Source: an uncultured Lachnospiraceae bacterium (lineage in GTDB: Bacteria > Bacillota > Clostridia > Lachnospirales > Lachnospiraceae). Taken from it: 64,000 nucleotides of DNA. Below are positions 1-9,752 of this stretch, in pieces. Made by a program: the position numbers and the translations under genes. The stretch is taken from NCBI GenBank assembly GCA_947567595.1, contig CANOMQ010000002.1, forward strand, positions 62,001 through 126,000, read 5' to 3'. Every line of letters begins with the position of its first letter. Position 1 is the stretch's first letter. The notes beneath the pieces are model-generated. The model was not told the origin of the DNA and searched no databases. It was given only the letters and a program-made list of their open reading frames with translations.

Positions 1-316
1 TATCCGGGATTTGCGGCAGAGCAGGCAGATATTGGTTCATACCAAGGATACGCTCTTTACATTGGCAGCCATCACGAAGGATAAACGGTATTTAAGGCTC
101 AGCAAAACGAAAAAGGAGGATACGGCAGTGTGTGAAATTGCGGATGCGTTGTATAATGAAGGGTTTGCGGAAGGGGTTTCAAAAGGAATTAAGTCCATGA
201 TAGAATTATGCAGGGAAATGGGACTAGACCGAGATAATACCTTTGAAAAAGTTGCGGAGAAATACCACCTTTCGGAGTGCGAAATTTCTGACTATATGGA
301 TAAATACTGGTGTTAA
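1..316 (+). CDS. C-terminal end of an Rpn-type (PD-(D/E)XK) nuclease/transposase-like protein, cut by window edge
   Basis: The reading frame is open from the first bases of the window, so this is the 3' part of a longer gene. About 105 residues are visible. The tail is charged and helical, with a Gly/Glu-rich stretch (NEGFAEGVSKGIKSMIELC) followed by a small helix-turn-helix-like end (EKVAEKYHLSECEISDYMDKYW). Such tails are typical of the Rpn family of recombination-promoting nucleases, which are common in Lachnospiraceae and have two further copies in this window (24164-25126 and 29925-30576). The catalytic core lies outside the window, so the family call rests on the tail only. A hairpin terminator follows directly. 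Confidence 0.5.
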   Translation, partial: IRDLRQSRQILVHTKDTLFTLAAITKDKRYLRLSKTKKEDTAVCEIADALYNEGFAEGVSKGIKSMIELCREMGLDRDNTFEKVAEKYHLSECEISDYMDKYWC

Positions 317-351
317 TTGCACTATCACATCAGCTTATTAATGTCCTACGC

Positions 352-385
352 AAAAAGCCAACCTCATTATTTCAGGTTGGCTTTT
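352..385. terminator. Rho-independent terminator, probably bidirectional
   Basis: A stem AAAAGCCAACCT / AGGTTGGCTTTT with a 9-base loop is flanked by A and T runs on both sides. It sits between the convergent Rpn-type gene and the 427-930 gene, so it can serve both. Confidence 0.85.
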
Positions 386-426
386 ATGTATTCTTATTTT
401 CATTTAACTGACAGTCTAATCAAACA

Positions 427-930
427 TCAAAACACTGCGTCTTTTTTCTTCAAATATTCATAATAGTAGGGTTCCAACATTAGTATCATTGATTCCTTTG
501 TAAAGTCCCTAAAGCGGAAAGAATATAGCAGTTCTCGAATGTGCCTTATATTTATTCCATCTTTTAATGAAAAATCTTCATTATATTTTTTCAGAAGCGA
601 AATGTATAGATGTAACGCAAATTTCTCGTTAATCCTTTCCGAGCTCACATTATCCGGTTCAATCCATAACGGTCGTAATTTTAAAAACCAGTAACAATAT
701 AAAGCTGTTTCCTTGTACTCTGAAGTAATCATTTCGTTATGAAACACCTTAAAATAATACTTTCTTTTGTGAACCCTTACAATAATGTCTCTCAAAGTCT
801 TAACATTTATTTTGACCGACTCATACGGATATAAATCACTGCCCTCACAGAAATCATGTAAAAGCTTATCTAAATAGCCAACTTCTTCCATATATTCCTG
901 TTCGGTCATCCATTTGTATTTTTCTGACAT
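427..930 (-). CDS. Hypothetical protein, last gene of the RelA/SpoT-domain operon
   Basis: This is a 167-residue soluble protein rich in aromatic and charged residues, with no signal peptide or membrane segment. I recognise no family motif. It starts 24 nt after the stop of the 65-aa gene and has the ribosome site GGAGG about 11 nt before ATG, so it belongs to one transcript with the RelA/SpoT-domain gene. That position suggests it could be a partner or antidote of the RSH-type protein, but nothing in the sequence proves this. Confidence 0.75.
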   Translation of the reverse strand: MSEKYKWMTEQEYMEEVGYLDKLLHDFCEGSDLYPYESVKINVKTLRDIIVRVHKRKYYFKVFHNEMITSEYKETALYCYWFLKLRPLWIEPDNVSSERINEKFALHLYISLLKKYNEDFSLKDGINIRHIRELLYSFRFRDFTKESMILMLEPYYYEYLKKKDAVF

Positions 931-954
931 ATCAACATCATGCCTCCAAGCTAT

Positions 955-1152
955 TTAATCATCCAAATCATTGTAAATCATATGCAAAAATTCCTTGTTT
1001 TCTTTTAACAGCCTGTCACTTGCTTCTACCAGCTGTGACAAGGTGGAAGTGTCTTCAATTTTGCTATTCGTGTCTACCTGATCCTTGCTGTAGCGAAACA
1101 CTTCCCGAATCTGCTCTTCACCATATCCAAAATACTTTTTCCCATTATCCAT
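955..1152 (-). CDS. Small hypothetical protein (65 aa) in the RelA/SpoT-domain operon
   Basis: The start at 1152 is chosen because GGAGGGGG lies 6 nt upstream. A longer frame to 1176 would overlap the previous gene and lacks such a site. The product is a small acidic protein with a helical C-terminal half (LVEASDRLLKENKEFLHMIY), possibly a coiled coil. No known family is recognised. It lies 16 nt after the RelA/SpoT-domain gene and is followed at 24 nt by the 167-aa gene. A small acidic partner next to a short alarmone-synthetase-like protein resembles toxin-antitoxin architecture, which is an inference only. Confidence 0.7.
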   Translation of the reverse strand: MDNGKKYFGYGEEQIREVFRYSKDQVDTNSKIEDTSTLSQLVEASDRLLKENKEFLHMIYNDLDD

Positions 1153-1168
1153 TGTTTCCCCCTCCGTT

Positions 1169-1687
1169 CTATACAATACAGATATTGTGTTCTACATGTG
1201 TGATCTCAGACCATGTATGCGCAATCAGGCTCGTAACCTGAATTTCGCATTTTAATCCCTTAAACCTCTTGTTTTCCGGCATCTGAGCCCTGTCCTCGCT
1301 GAAAGATACCACATAGTGGTCTCCACGATAGCCCACTTTATTATTCCCCAAAGACCTTGTTTTATCAACGGAATTTTGAGTATCTATATCAAAACTGTTT
1401 TCAATAATACCTGCAATTAATGGAATATCCTTTTTACTATATGCAATGACCCTAACACCCGCTAAGTCCGTAATTTCGCTGTTCTCATTATATTTATCCT
1501 TGCGAAGCTTTTTCCTTAAGCTTTCTATATCTTTTGCTCGTTTAGAATACGACGCGATTTTTATATGCGGATACTCTTCTTTTATAATTGCCTTTAAAAT
1601 GTTGAGTATCTGCTCTGCAAAATTCTCATAACAAATCCGCATTTTTGAGTATTCTCGAATTCTTTCTTCTACATACTGTTCGTTCAT
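1169..1687 (-). CDS. RelA/SpoT synthetase-domain protein, short
   Basis: The 172-aa protein carries the fold signature of the (p)ppGpp synthetase domain: a basic helix before DLAGVRVI (74-81), the acceptor-loop region GYRGDHYVV (119-127) and the closing EIQVTSLIAHTWSEI stretch (148-162). Family members usually read GYRSxH and EIQxRT, so S to G/D and R to T changes are visible at the loop and closing motif, and activity as a ppGpp synthetase is uncertain. It ends just after the HTWSEITH motif, where many homologues continue for 100 or more residues, so it may be truncated. No HD hydrolase or TGS domain is present. It heads an operon with two small unknown genes and has a clear promoter at 1744-1772. 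Confidence 0.75.
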   Translation of the reverse strand: MNEQYVEERIREYSKMRICYENFAEQILNILKAIIKEEYPHIKIASYSKRAKDIESLRKKLRKDKYNENSEITDLAGVRVIAYSKKDIPLIAGIIENSFDIDTQNSVDKTRSLGNNKVGYRGDHYVVSFSEDRAQMPENKRFKGLKCEIQVTSLIAHTWSEITHVEHNICIV

Positions 1688-1743
1688 GCTCTCTTCACCA
1701 TCGCATACTTATTTTAAACAAAACAAAAAGGAAAGGCTTTATT

Positions 1744-1772
1744 AGTATAGCATATTACTGCGTCTTATTCAA
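1744..1772 (-). promoter_or_regulatory. Promoter of the RelA/SpoT-domain operon
   Basis: On the minus strand TTGAAT (-35) and TATACT (-10) are separated by exactly 17 nt. The start codon lies about 55 nt downstream. Confidence 0.7.
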
Positions 1773-1842
1773 TTATTTTGCCAAAACTCTTGGATTTTCT
1801 TTTAAAATTTTTACCTGAAATTTAAAAAATAATTCCCAACTA

Positions 1843-1884
1843 AAAACCCCGCTCTCGGAATCACTTCCAAGAACGGGGTTTTCG
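1843..1884 (-). terminator. Terminator of the giant pectate lyase gene
   Basis: The stem AAAACCCCG / CGGGGTTTT has an inner GGAA/TTCC stem and a T run on the minus strand. It lies 12 nt past the stop codon at 1896. Confidence 0.85.
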
Positions 1885-1895
1885 TCATGTTTTGC

Positions 1896-4800
1896 TTATT
1901 TCTCCACAATCTTAAATTTGAGTACCTTCTGTCCATAGAATCCGCCGTCTACTCCGGCGATGCCCCGTACGGTCACTTGTGCGGTTCCTTTCTTTGCATT
2001 GTTTTTGTACGTTCCGGATACAATCTCAATGTTTGCATTCTTGCCGCCTAGTCTGTAGGTACGTGTGTCATACTTCGGGTCTTCCGTACTGATGTTCTTA
2101 TTGATATATTTATCAATTTCAACTGTCGTAAGCTTTACGGGATTTCTTCCGTCATATGCAAGCGGATCCTTCTTTTCCAAATCCTTGTTGAAGATAAAGT
2201 TTTTATCCTTTGCAAGATTTTTTGCCACTCTGTATCGAACGGTTTTTGTTCCCGTATAATTATTTGCATTCTTGCCAATCGGTTGGATTGTAAAAGTCTT
2301 TTCTTCTGTGTCGGAGCTGGATTTTATTATATCCGTTATCTTGTAATCCTTATTAAAGCCCAGCTTCACGCCCGACGCATCCGTTACCGTGACAGCTTTT
2401 GACAATGCCTTGTTCGGATCTGCGTTAAATGCATCACTATCCGCAGTTACATCATCGGACACGTTAATATGCTTATCGAAATCAGCCTGTATGATTTCAA
2501 GGTCTTTAAAGGTCTTTGTTCCCTTGCACAAGCCTTTGCCCGTAATGGTTGCGGTTACTTTGCCACCAACGTTGTACTTCTTTGTCTTGTCCGTGTACTC
2601 GTATTTTGCGGTATAGTCAACGCCCGCGCGCAGCGTACAAGCCTTTCCGTCCTTTGTTACTGTAATTGTACCAAGCTTTGCGCCCTTTGGTGAATATGGC
2701 AGTTTTCCATCATTCGTATCAAATACAAGCGTTTTATCATTCAAATCAAGCTGCTTTATTGTGAACGAGTCTGACCAGCTACCTGAAAGGTTATTTCCGA
2801 CACCTTTTACGGTCATGTTTACTGTTACCGTTCCTGATTTGATGCTGTTCTTGTAGGTTACGGTGTAGTCCTCATTTTTGCGCAGCGATCCCGCTTTGCC
2901 GTCCCTTGGTGTCACTTTCAGATCCTTCGCTTCAATGGCAGCGCCCATGTATTGCTGCTCGGCGGAAGCTGTTTTATCAAAGTCCACAAGTGCGGTTGCT
3001 TTTGCCGCGGTTTTATTTAATGCCGCTTTTTTTATGGTAAACGTAAGCGTCTTTGAACCAGCATATTTGCCGTCCCCATACTCCGGATTTACCGAAATTG
3101 ACACGGTTGCTTTACCAGCATTGATATTATTCCTGCAAGCAATCCTTATGTGTTCCTCAGGCACATTTTTCAGTCCGCTTTTGTCCTTCGAAAAGTCGAG
3201 GTCTCCATAACCGATCTCATGTGCGTAACCAGTGTAAGATGCCGTTTTCAGCTTTGTTTTTACAGTTGCATTAAAATCCACCTTAGCCTTGCTGATATTG
3301 ACAAGCCCGGCATCCCTTGCGGACGCATATACCTTATATGGAATAGGTTCCGTTTTGGAGTCTTTATCAATGATAAATCCGTCTACGTCCCTTCCTGCCG
3401 CAGGTCTTCCTTTGCCCTGCAATGTTACCTTATACTCGTTGCCTGCCTTTTCCCATGTTGCTGTATAATCAACATCTTCCGCAAATTTAACATTCTTCTT
3501 ATTTCCAGCGGCATCGGTATACTCATAGGTTACGTATGTTACCGACTGCTTGTTTCCTGCCTTTTTATTATAAATCGCAGATGGAACTGTTATCTTACAG
3601 TCATTGATATTAATTGTCTTAACCTCTGGTTCATTCGGATCGACAACAGGCGGTTCATCGGTAATTGTGTAAGCAAAGGAAACAACATCGCTGGGCTCCA
3701 TGCCTTCCTTTGTCGAAAATGCCATGATTGTTGTAGGTTCTGTAATGACAATCGGTTTGGTGTCGTCATAGAGGTATTTGCTGTCAGCAGTCGGTGTTGT
3801 TTTGTCTGTTGTGTAGTAAATTGCTGCACCTTCTGTTGCAGGTTTTAAATGAACTCCTGTTCCCTTTTTGACCGCTCCTGCTGCCGGATCTGCTATAGGA
3901 GCCTTAACCTTTTTCTCGTCTTCCGGATCGTCTGTTTTTATTGTGTATGTAAAGGTCGCAACATCGCTATACTTGTCGCCCTTCTTTGCTACGGCTTTGA
4001 TTGTGACCGCTTCCGTGATGACAATTCCTTTCTCGTTATCGTATGGCTCACGTCCGCTGTCTTCTTTGCTCGGATCTGCTGCAGCGTCAGGGGTTGCTCC
4101 CTTTGTGTAGTAAATATTGTCAACTTCTGCCGTTGTACTCAGGCTTACCTTCTCTCCGCTCTTCACGGCTGTTGGCTGTGTTTCTGAGCCGGGTATTGCT
4201 ATCGGTTTTACGACTGCGCCTTCCGGAAGAAGCGTGTAATGACACTTGAGCGGTTCGCTTGTTTTATCATCTTTAACTGCTACTGCCCAAAGATAGGTTT
4301 CCTTTGTTATTGGTATTTTTGTTCCTTTAACATAGGATACACGACTCGTATTTGTTGTGTCTGCCGGATCCGTCAGACCAGCTTCCGTTTCACTGATGGT
4401 GTAGTAAATGGCGGCGCCGTCTGTGGTGCAGTTTAATGTAATCTCGCCGCCCGTGCTCGGGAACTGTGCCTCGTTAGCGGGTGATGCGGTCGGAGCCGCT
4501 ATGGTTCCTGCAGGAGGATTATCTGGGTTGTCCGGATTATCCGGATTGTCCCATGGTGTTGTTGGCATTATGTCATACTCGCTTGGTATCGCCGGCTCGG
4601 TTTGAGACGGTGATGCGGGTGTCTCACTTCCTACATTATTTGTTCCATAGTTTGTTGCTTCCCATTGCACAGTAGTCATATCAAGCTTTCCTGCTCCTGC
4701 GTATGGCACTACTGTTTTGTAAAGCTGTGTTGCATCACGGGTAGTAAAAGTATATCCTTCAGGTAATTTTTCCTTAAACTTTTCTTCATCCGTAGTTTTT

Positions 4801-7800
4801 TTGCCAGCATAACTATCTTTAATTTCAGGTGTCGTCAACTGCATTTGCTTTGTATTTTTATTTATATAGTAATACACACTATCGACGATATTAATATACC
4901 CTCTATCATCCTTGGTCTCACTATAACCTGAACGCAATGGCGATCTGAGACCTCTCATGTAGCAATTTTCAAGAAGCATCTCACCATTACATGCTGAAAT
5001 TGCACCATTTCCCGTAATATTCGGATTTCCATTTTGATATTGTACGTCCATTTGCTGTGCATCGAATACACAATTATATTCATGTACTTTACCAAAACGT
5101 AATCTTGGAAGTCTGGACATTGCATTCTTGTGGTAGTTATTTGCAAATGTCACACGCATTACTTTATCTTCACTTGCAGTGTCACTAGAACCGAGTAAAT
5201 GTGCCTTCTTCTGTCCGTATACATACCACCATACATCTTTTGCACTCATTTTTTTGTCCGCATTCGGCGCATTCATATTTTTATCGCGCAATTGTCTGTA
5301 ATATGCTATCTCTACCTCTTTATTGTTAATATTATCCTCAAGCCATTTCATCTGTTCGTTGAAGAAAACATTGTCCTTACTTCCGGGCAGAAATTCACAC
5401 CATGAAATCGTCACACGCTGGTAATAATTACTGTCGCTTGAATTGTTCTTAATGTCAATCAAACCATCATATGCCTTGTAAAAAGTACAGTGGTCAATCC
5501 ATATGCCTTCCGCATGTTCATCAATGACCATATAATCCCAATCATTTATGTCATAATCTCCGGGGTTCTGATACTCTCCTTTTGCGTTATAACCACCTTC
5601 ATCCCACTCCCAAAGCTCATCAAATGTGAGGTTTCTGATAATGATGTTTTTGGTAGACACATCTTCAAACTTCATGCCTGCGTGCTTAATGGTTGCTCCG
5701 TTCTTTGAAAAAATTGTCAGGTTTTGAAAACCATGCATATTCAGGAAAGAAACGCCTGTCTCTTTCAATGTCGGGTGCATTCTTGGCTGAACTGTATATG
5801 CCTTTATTACACCGCTGTAATCAGCAGATTCACCCTCCTGCGGTTTCTCACCCTTAGCTAAAATATTTAAGTTATGGTTTTTCTTAAGTTCAAGTTTTCC
5901 AAGATTTAAATCCGTTGTAATTTCTATTACATTTGGTCTGTCCGTTACGCCCCGAACCGCTGACAGCGCTTCAAGAAATTCTTTTTCATTGTTTACTTTG
6001 TAATATCCCGTGGTGCCTTCCTTAATAAGACCGCCGCCTGTAACATTTGCAGCGCCCGCATAGCCTTCCAAGTTATACATTACTTTTGACGCGTCCTTAG
6101 CGTCCTCTGCATCATATACGCTTTCTGCTGTAAGAGCAGGTAATGTCGTCCATTCTGCGTCTACTTCCTCTGGTGCATAATCATCATCGGGGGGAGGAGT
6201 TGGTTCCTCTGTTTTGTTGGAAAATGCAATGAAGTAAATGTTTATGCCACCCTTAACAGAAGCAAGATAATATTGTCCTGACTCCTCAATTTTATATTTA
6301 ATTACAGAAACAACCCCTCCTTCAGCCGTACCTTCCAAACTAGGCTTGCCGCTCACATCGTCAAGTTTATACAATCCAAGTGTTCTATCTGTGTTAGGCT
6401 CTGTCTCTGATGGACTTGACGAACTTGTAGCAAACACAGTTAATGTACCTTTGTCCTTCGCAGTAAAATGTATGCTACGTTTGTCCTTACTGCCTGTTCC
6501 TCCCAATTTAATACGCTGTGTAAATTTAGTTCCTTCTATTGTCTTTTTGCTTCCATCTACTGTAACTTTTTCACTACTTGTAGCTTTTATGACAAAATCT
6601 TTTACTGGCTTCTCTGCCACAAAGTCAATAGATGTCTTGCCTTCTGGTATTTCTATTTCATCTGCGCTAAGACTGAACTCAATCACAGGCTTTTCATCTC
6701 CGCCTGTATCCTCGTCCGCATTCAAGTCGATGCCATATACATGAATCTCGCTATCAGCAGAGGCTACATAGTAAACACCTTTTTTCGGTATTTCCAATGT
6801 AAATGTAGCTGCATCTGTAATATCCGCAGCAGAATTTACTACTGTGCTGCCTGTATCATCGAGAAGATTTAAGGTTCCTGCCGCGGCTCTTGCTGTCGCT
6901 GCATTGCCTGCCGCAGCAAATACCGTCACTGTACCCTTGCCGGGTGAGGTGATTTGTATACTATTTTCTTTTGCGCCTTTCGTTGAAAGATTAATATACT
7001 TTGTGAAATATATGTCATTTATTGTAGCTTCGCCTTCTGCTATCTCACAGCCTTTTGTGATGGTATAAAATTCATTTACTTCTAAATCGGCTGTAAGTGC
7101 TGTCTGTACCTCCAGCGAGCTTGCCCTGAATTCCTTGCCGTTCGTTTCTGCTGGTGGGTTGTCAGGTTTCGGATTGTCTGGGTTATCTGGATTCGGATTG
7201 TCTCCCGCATTACCATAGGATGTCTTTGTCCACTGTATATCGGACATGGTAACAGCGCCTGCGCCTGCATATGGAACTACTTCTGTATCTAACTCTGATG
7301 CATTATAAAGTGTATAATCACCATAATTTACTAACTTTTCTTTAAATGCAGCCTTTTCTACTATAAGAGGAGCGTTTTCTACTCCATTTTTATAATTGTC
7401 AATTGGCTTTAGCTCTGGTGTTTTGTTGCCTAACTTATAGATACACCCTTCAGATCCTATATGTCCTTGCTTACTGTTACTGTTTCCGGACATAAGCGGT
7501 CTCTCAATTCCGTCTATATAGCAATTTTCAAGGAATAAATATGCATCCGCTGTTGTTGAAATCGCGCCATTACTTGTCAAATGGCTTCCACCAGCGGTGT
7601 CTTTCTTAGCATAAAGCTCCGACGAATCAAGAATGCAATTATATTCATGCGCAATCCCCCAACGGAGTCTTGGCAATCTGTCCATCGAATTTTTGTATGA
7701 GTTATTTGCCAATGTGACACGTATGCCTTTTGTTGAATCTGCGCCATCACTATGTCCTAGAAGATGCGTTTTCTTCTGTCCGGAGGTATATGTTATAATA

Positions 7801-9614
7801 TCGTCTTTGGTGTAACCTTCGCCCTTTAAAGTGACTGTATTTCCATCCTTTGTATAAGAAATATCTGTTGATGACTTAAGCGCCCTATAATAATTTGTAC
7901 TCGCTGTATAGTCTTCAAGCCATTCAATCTGTGCATCATAAAAAGGATGTGTGACCTCTCCATCTACTGTTTTCGGTGCACTCATTGGCTCAAATTTACA
8001 CCATGAGAGCGTGACGCGTTCATCTTCACCGTTGCCTTTTGGTTGTTTTACATCAACAACTCCATCATACGCTTTGTAGAACGTACAGTGGTCAATCCAC
8101 ACACCGTCGCTGCCGTCTATGCACATATAGTCCCAGTCATTTCTGTCATATTCGCCTGTCTTTGCTGTTGCATTTCCTTCACCATCAACTGTTATATTTA
8201 CTTCGTCATCCCACTCCCAAAGCTCATCAAAAACAAGGTTTCTAAAAACAATATTTTCACTGCTTGAAATCACAATTGCACAATGTTTTATCGCTGCTCC
8301 GTTCGTTGAAAAGATTGTAAGGTCTTTAAAGCCGTTTAAAGTCAGCTTTGATACACCAGTATTTTTCAAGTCAGGATGCATAAGCGCCTCAGTATGCGCC
8401 TGTATTATAGATGAATAATTTGCAAAATTATTAACCTCTTTATTTCCAAGATTTAAGTCGCCTGTCACCTTAATTACAGAAGGTTCAGCCTTAGAATTAA
8501 TCTTTAAAAGAGCGCCTAAAAACTCTTCTGCTGTGCCAACTGTATAGTAATTTACTACATCATTTGTTTTTTTCATGACACCAGCGCCTGTTACACCATA
8601 AGAAGCTGCATAACCTTCCATATTATATTTCGCAAGTTCTGCAGAGTCTTCTTCAGATTTATCATATAAATCATCATCTCTCACGTCTTCGCCGCTGACA
8701 ATCTTTGTAATATAAATATTAGAACTGCCCTTTACTTTCACACCAATAGTAACATTGGCGTTTTTATTCTCACTTAATGTAATAGTCAGTTCTATTAATT
8801 TTTTTGATATAAATGAAGTACAATCTATCTCCGAAGAGAGCACTTCTTCACCCTTTAAAAACTCAAGGGAGTTCGTTATATCTTCTTTTTTTGAAATACT
8901 GCTCTGATAAATTTTTATTTTTGCTTTACCTTCATCATCTGTTATGACAGGTATATGAATTATTGTACCTACATTTACTTGAATTCTGTATTTCCTTTCC
9001 TTATCTGGAGTAAATTTTCCTTTCGTAGCATCTATATACAAAACATCTCCTAATTTATTTGTATATGTACCTGTTGCTCCATTAATTTCATTAGTCTTAT
9101 TATTGCTGGACACTATCGTTTCATCAAAATACCATTTTGCGTTTTCATGCCCGTCTGCAAGCTTTGCATCTCCGGTTGTAGCCTCATTCTCCTCCTCTTC
9201 CGTTGTCTGCTCAGTTTCCGTAGTCTCTTCCGTATCTGTTTCTGTTTCGGAGGCTTCTGTCTCAACAACCGCAGACTTCGTTTCGGAAGCTTTGGAAACT
9301 TCTTCTTTACTCTCTTCCGCTGATTCGGATGTCTTCGCAGAAATTGCCTCTGTTTCTTCCGTTATCTTTCCGTTTTCGGATTCTCCTGTCTTCGCCTCGG
9401 AGGATTCCTTCTCCGACAACTCGCCATCCTCGGCGGCTTCCTCCGAAGCAGCTTCTGTTCTTCCCTGAACCTCCGCTTCAACAGACGCCTTGGCATCCGA
9501 CTGCTCCGCCGCGAGCGAAACAGGCATGCTCGTCATCACCATCGTGCCTGCCAGTACCATTGCCAACGCCTGTCGCAGAAATCTGTTTTTAAAACTTTTT
9601 CCTAATCTGCTCAT
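1896..9614 (-). CDS. Giant secreted pectate lyase with two PL1 domains
   Basis: This 2572-aa extracellular enzyme should cleave polygalacturonate by beta-elimination. The ATG at 9614 is chosen because AAGGAAGGGAG lies 6 nt upstream. A signal peptide (about 1-36, ending SLAAEQ) leads into a Glu/Thr/Ser-rich linker (to about 155). PL1 domain A spans about 330-800 and PL1 domain B about 1177-1655. Each carries the calcium-site motif WIDHCTFYKAYDG and the catalytic RLPRLR motif, so both look active. About 300 residues of beta-rich, CBM-like sequence separate them (about 825-1128). Three chitobiase C-terminal/FN3-like modules follow (about 1705-1985), then repeats of the GKDYTVxYKNN...GKGxYxG type (about 2000-2572). 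No LPXTG sorting signal is seen. A promoter lies at 9724-9752. Confidence 0.93.
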   Translation of the reverse strand: MSRLGKSFKNRFLRQALAMVLAGTMVMTSMPVSLAAEQSDAKASVEAEVQGRTEAASEEAAEDGELSEKESSEAKTGESENGKITEETEAISAKTSESAEESKEEVSKASETKSAVVETEASETETDTEETTETEQTTEEEENEATTGDAKLADGHENAKWYFDETIVSSNNKTNEINGATGTYTNKLGDVLYIDATKGKFTPDKERKYRIQVNVGTIIHIPVITDDEGKAKIKIYQSSISKKEDITNSLEFLKGEEVLSSEIDCTSFISKKLIELTITLSENKNANVTIGVKVKGSSNIYITKIVSGEDVRDDDLYDKSEEDSAELAKYNMEGYAASYGVTGAGVMKKTNDVVNYYTVGTAEEFLGALLKINSKAEPSVIKVTGDLNLGNKEVNNFANYSSIIQAHTEALMHPDLKNTGVSKLTLNGFKDLTIFSTNGAAIKHCAIVISSSENIVFRNLVFDELWEWDDEVNITVDGEGNATAKTGEYDRNDWDYMCIDGSDGVWIDHCTFYKAYDGVVDVKQPKGNGEDERVTLSWCKFEPMSAPKTVDGEVTHPFYDAQIEWLEDYTASTNYYRALKSSTDISYTKDGNTVTLKGEGYTKDDIITYTSGQKKTHLLGHSDGADSTKGIRVTLANNSYKNSMDRLPRLRWGIAHEYNCILDSSELYAKKDTAGGSHLTSNGAISTTADAYLFLENCYIDGIERPLMSGNSNSKQGHIGSEGCIYKLGNKTPELKPIDNYKNGVENAPLIVEKAAFKEKLVNYGDYTLYNASELDTEVVPYAGAGAVTMSDIQWTKTSYGNAGDNPNPDNPDNPKPDNPPAETNGKEFRASSLEVQTALTADLEVNEFYTITKGCEIAEGEATINDIYFTKYINLSTKGAKENSIQITSPGKGTVTVFAAAGNAATARAAAGTLNLLDDTGSTVVNSAADITDAATFTLEIPKKGVYYVASADSEIHVYGIDLNADEDTGGDEKPVIEFSLSADEIEIPEGKTSIDFVAEKPVKDFVIKATSSEKVTVDGSKKTIEGTKFTQRIKLGGTGSKDKRSIHFTAKDKGTLTVFATSSSSPSETEPNTDRTLGLYKLDDVSGKPSLEGTAEGGVVSVIKYKIEESGQYYLASVKGGINIYFIAFSNKTEEPTPPPDDDYAPEEVDAEWTTLPALTAESVYDAEDAKDASKVMYNLEGYAGAANVTGGGLIKEGTTGYYKVNNEKEFLEALSAVRGVTDRPNVIEITTDLNLGKLELKKNHNLNILAKGEKPQEGESADYSGVIKAYTVQPRMHPTLKETGVSFLNMHGFQNLTIFSKNGATIKHAGMKFEDVSTKNIIIRNLTFDELWEWDEGGYNAKGEYQNPGDYDINDWDYMVIDEHAEGIWIDHCTFYKAYDGLIDIKNNSSDSNYYQRVTISWCEFLPGSKDNVFFNEQMKWLEDNINNKEVEIAYYRQLRDKNMNAPNADKKMSAKDVWWYVYGQKKAHLLGSSDTASEDKVMRVTFANNYHKNAMSRLPRLRFGKVHEYNCVFDAQQMDVQYQNGNPNITGNGAISACNGEMLLENCYMRGLRSPLRSGYSETKDDRGYINIVDSVYYYINKNTKQMQLTTPEIKDSYAGKKTTDEEKFKEKLPEGYTFTTRDATQLYKTVVPYAGAGKLDMTTVQWEATNYGTNNVGSETPASPSQTEPAIPSEYDIMPTTPWDNPDNPDNPDNPPAGTIAAPTASPANEAQFPSTGGEITLNCTTDGAAIYYTISETEAGLTDPADTTNTSRVSYVKGTKIPITKETYLWAVAVKDDKTSEPLKCHYTLLPEGAVVKPIAIPGSETQPTAVKSGEKVSLSTTAEVDNIYYTKGATPDAAADPSKEDSGREPYDNEKGIVITEAVTIKAVAKKGDKYSDVATFTYTIKTDDPEDEKKVKAPIADPAAGAVKKGTGVHLKPATEGAAIYYTTDKTTPTADSKYLYDDTKPIVITEPTTIMAFSTKEGMEPSDVVSFAYTITDEPPVVDPNEPEVKTININDCKITVPSAIYNKKAGNKQSVTYVTYEYTDAAGNKKNVKFAEDVDYTATWEKAGNEYKVTLQGKGRPAAGRDVDGFIIDKDSKTEPIPYKVYASARDAGLVNISKAKVDFNATVKTKLKTASYTGYAHEIGYGDLDFSKDKSGLKNVPEEHIRIACRNNINAGKATVSISVNPEYGDGKYAGSKTLTFTIKKAALNKTAAKATALVDFDKTASAEQQYMGAAIEAKDLKVTPRDGKAGSLRKNEDYTVTYKNSIKSGTVTVNMTVKGVGNNLSGSWSDSFTIKQLDLNDKTLVFDTNDGKLPYSPKGAKLGTITVTKDGKACTLRAGVDYTAKYEYTDKTKKYNVGGKVTATITGKGLCKGTKTFKDLEIIQADFDKHINVSDDVTADSDAFNADPNKALSKAVTVTDASGVKLGFNKDYKITDIIKSSSDTEEKTFTIQPIGKNANNYTGTKTVRYRVAKNLAKDKNFIFNKDLEKKDPLAYDGRNPVKLTTVEIDKYINKNISTEDPKYDTRTYRLGGKNANIEIVSGTYKNNAKKGTAQVTVRGIAGVDGGFYGQKVLKFKIVEK

Positions 9615-9723
9615 GTGCATCTCCCTTCCTTGTTTTAAATTATGCAAACTTCACAAAATATGATTTTATTTATGTGCTGTATTCATAAAGTTTTTTGTGA
9701 TTTATGCTTCATTAAATATTATA

Positions 9724-9752
9724 ATATTAGCAAAACTTCCTAGTTTTTTCAA
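9724..9752 (-). promoter_or_regulatory. Promoter of the pectate lyase gene
   Basis: Reading on the minus strand, TTGAAA and TAATAT are spaced by 17 nt and TG precedes the -10 (TGCTAATAT). The predicted leader is about 100 nt long. Confidence 0.65.

Noticed and set aside
3150..3848. Long plus-strand frames inside the giant pectin genes
   Set aside because: They are rich in Cys, Phe and Ser as expected from antisense of Thr/Lys/Asp-rich coding sequence and lack ribosome sites.
1896..9614. LPXTG sortase signal at the ends of the giant exoproteins
   Set aside because: None of the three ends in LPXTG plus hydrophobic segment plus basic tail.
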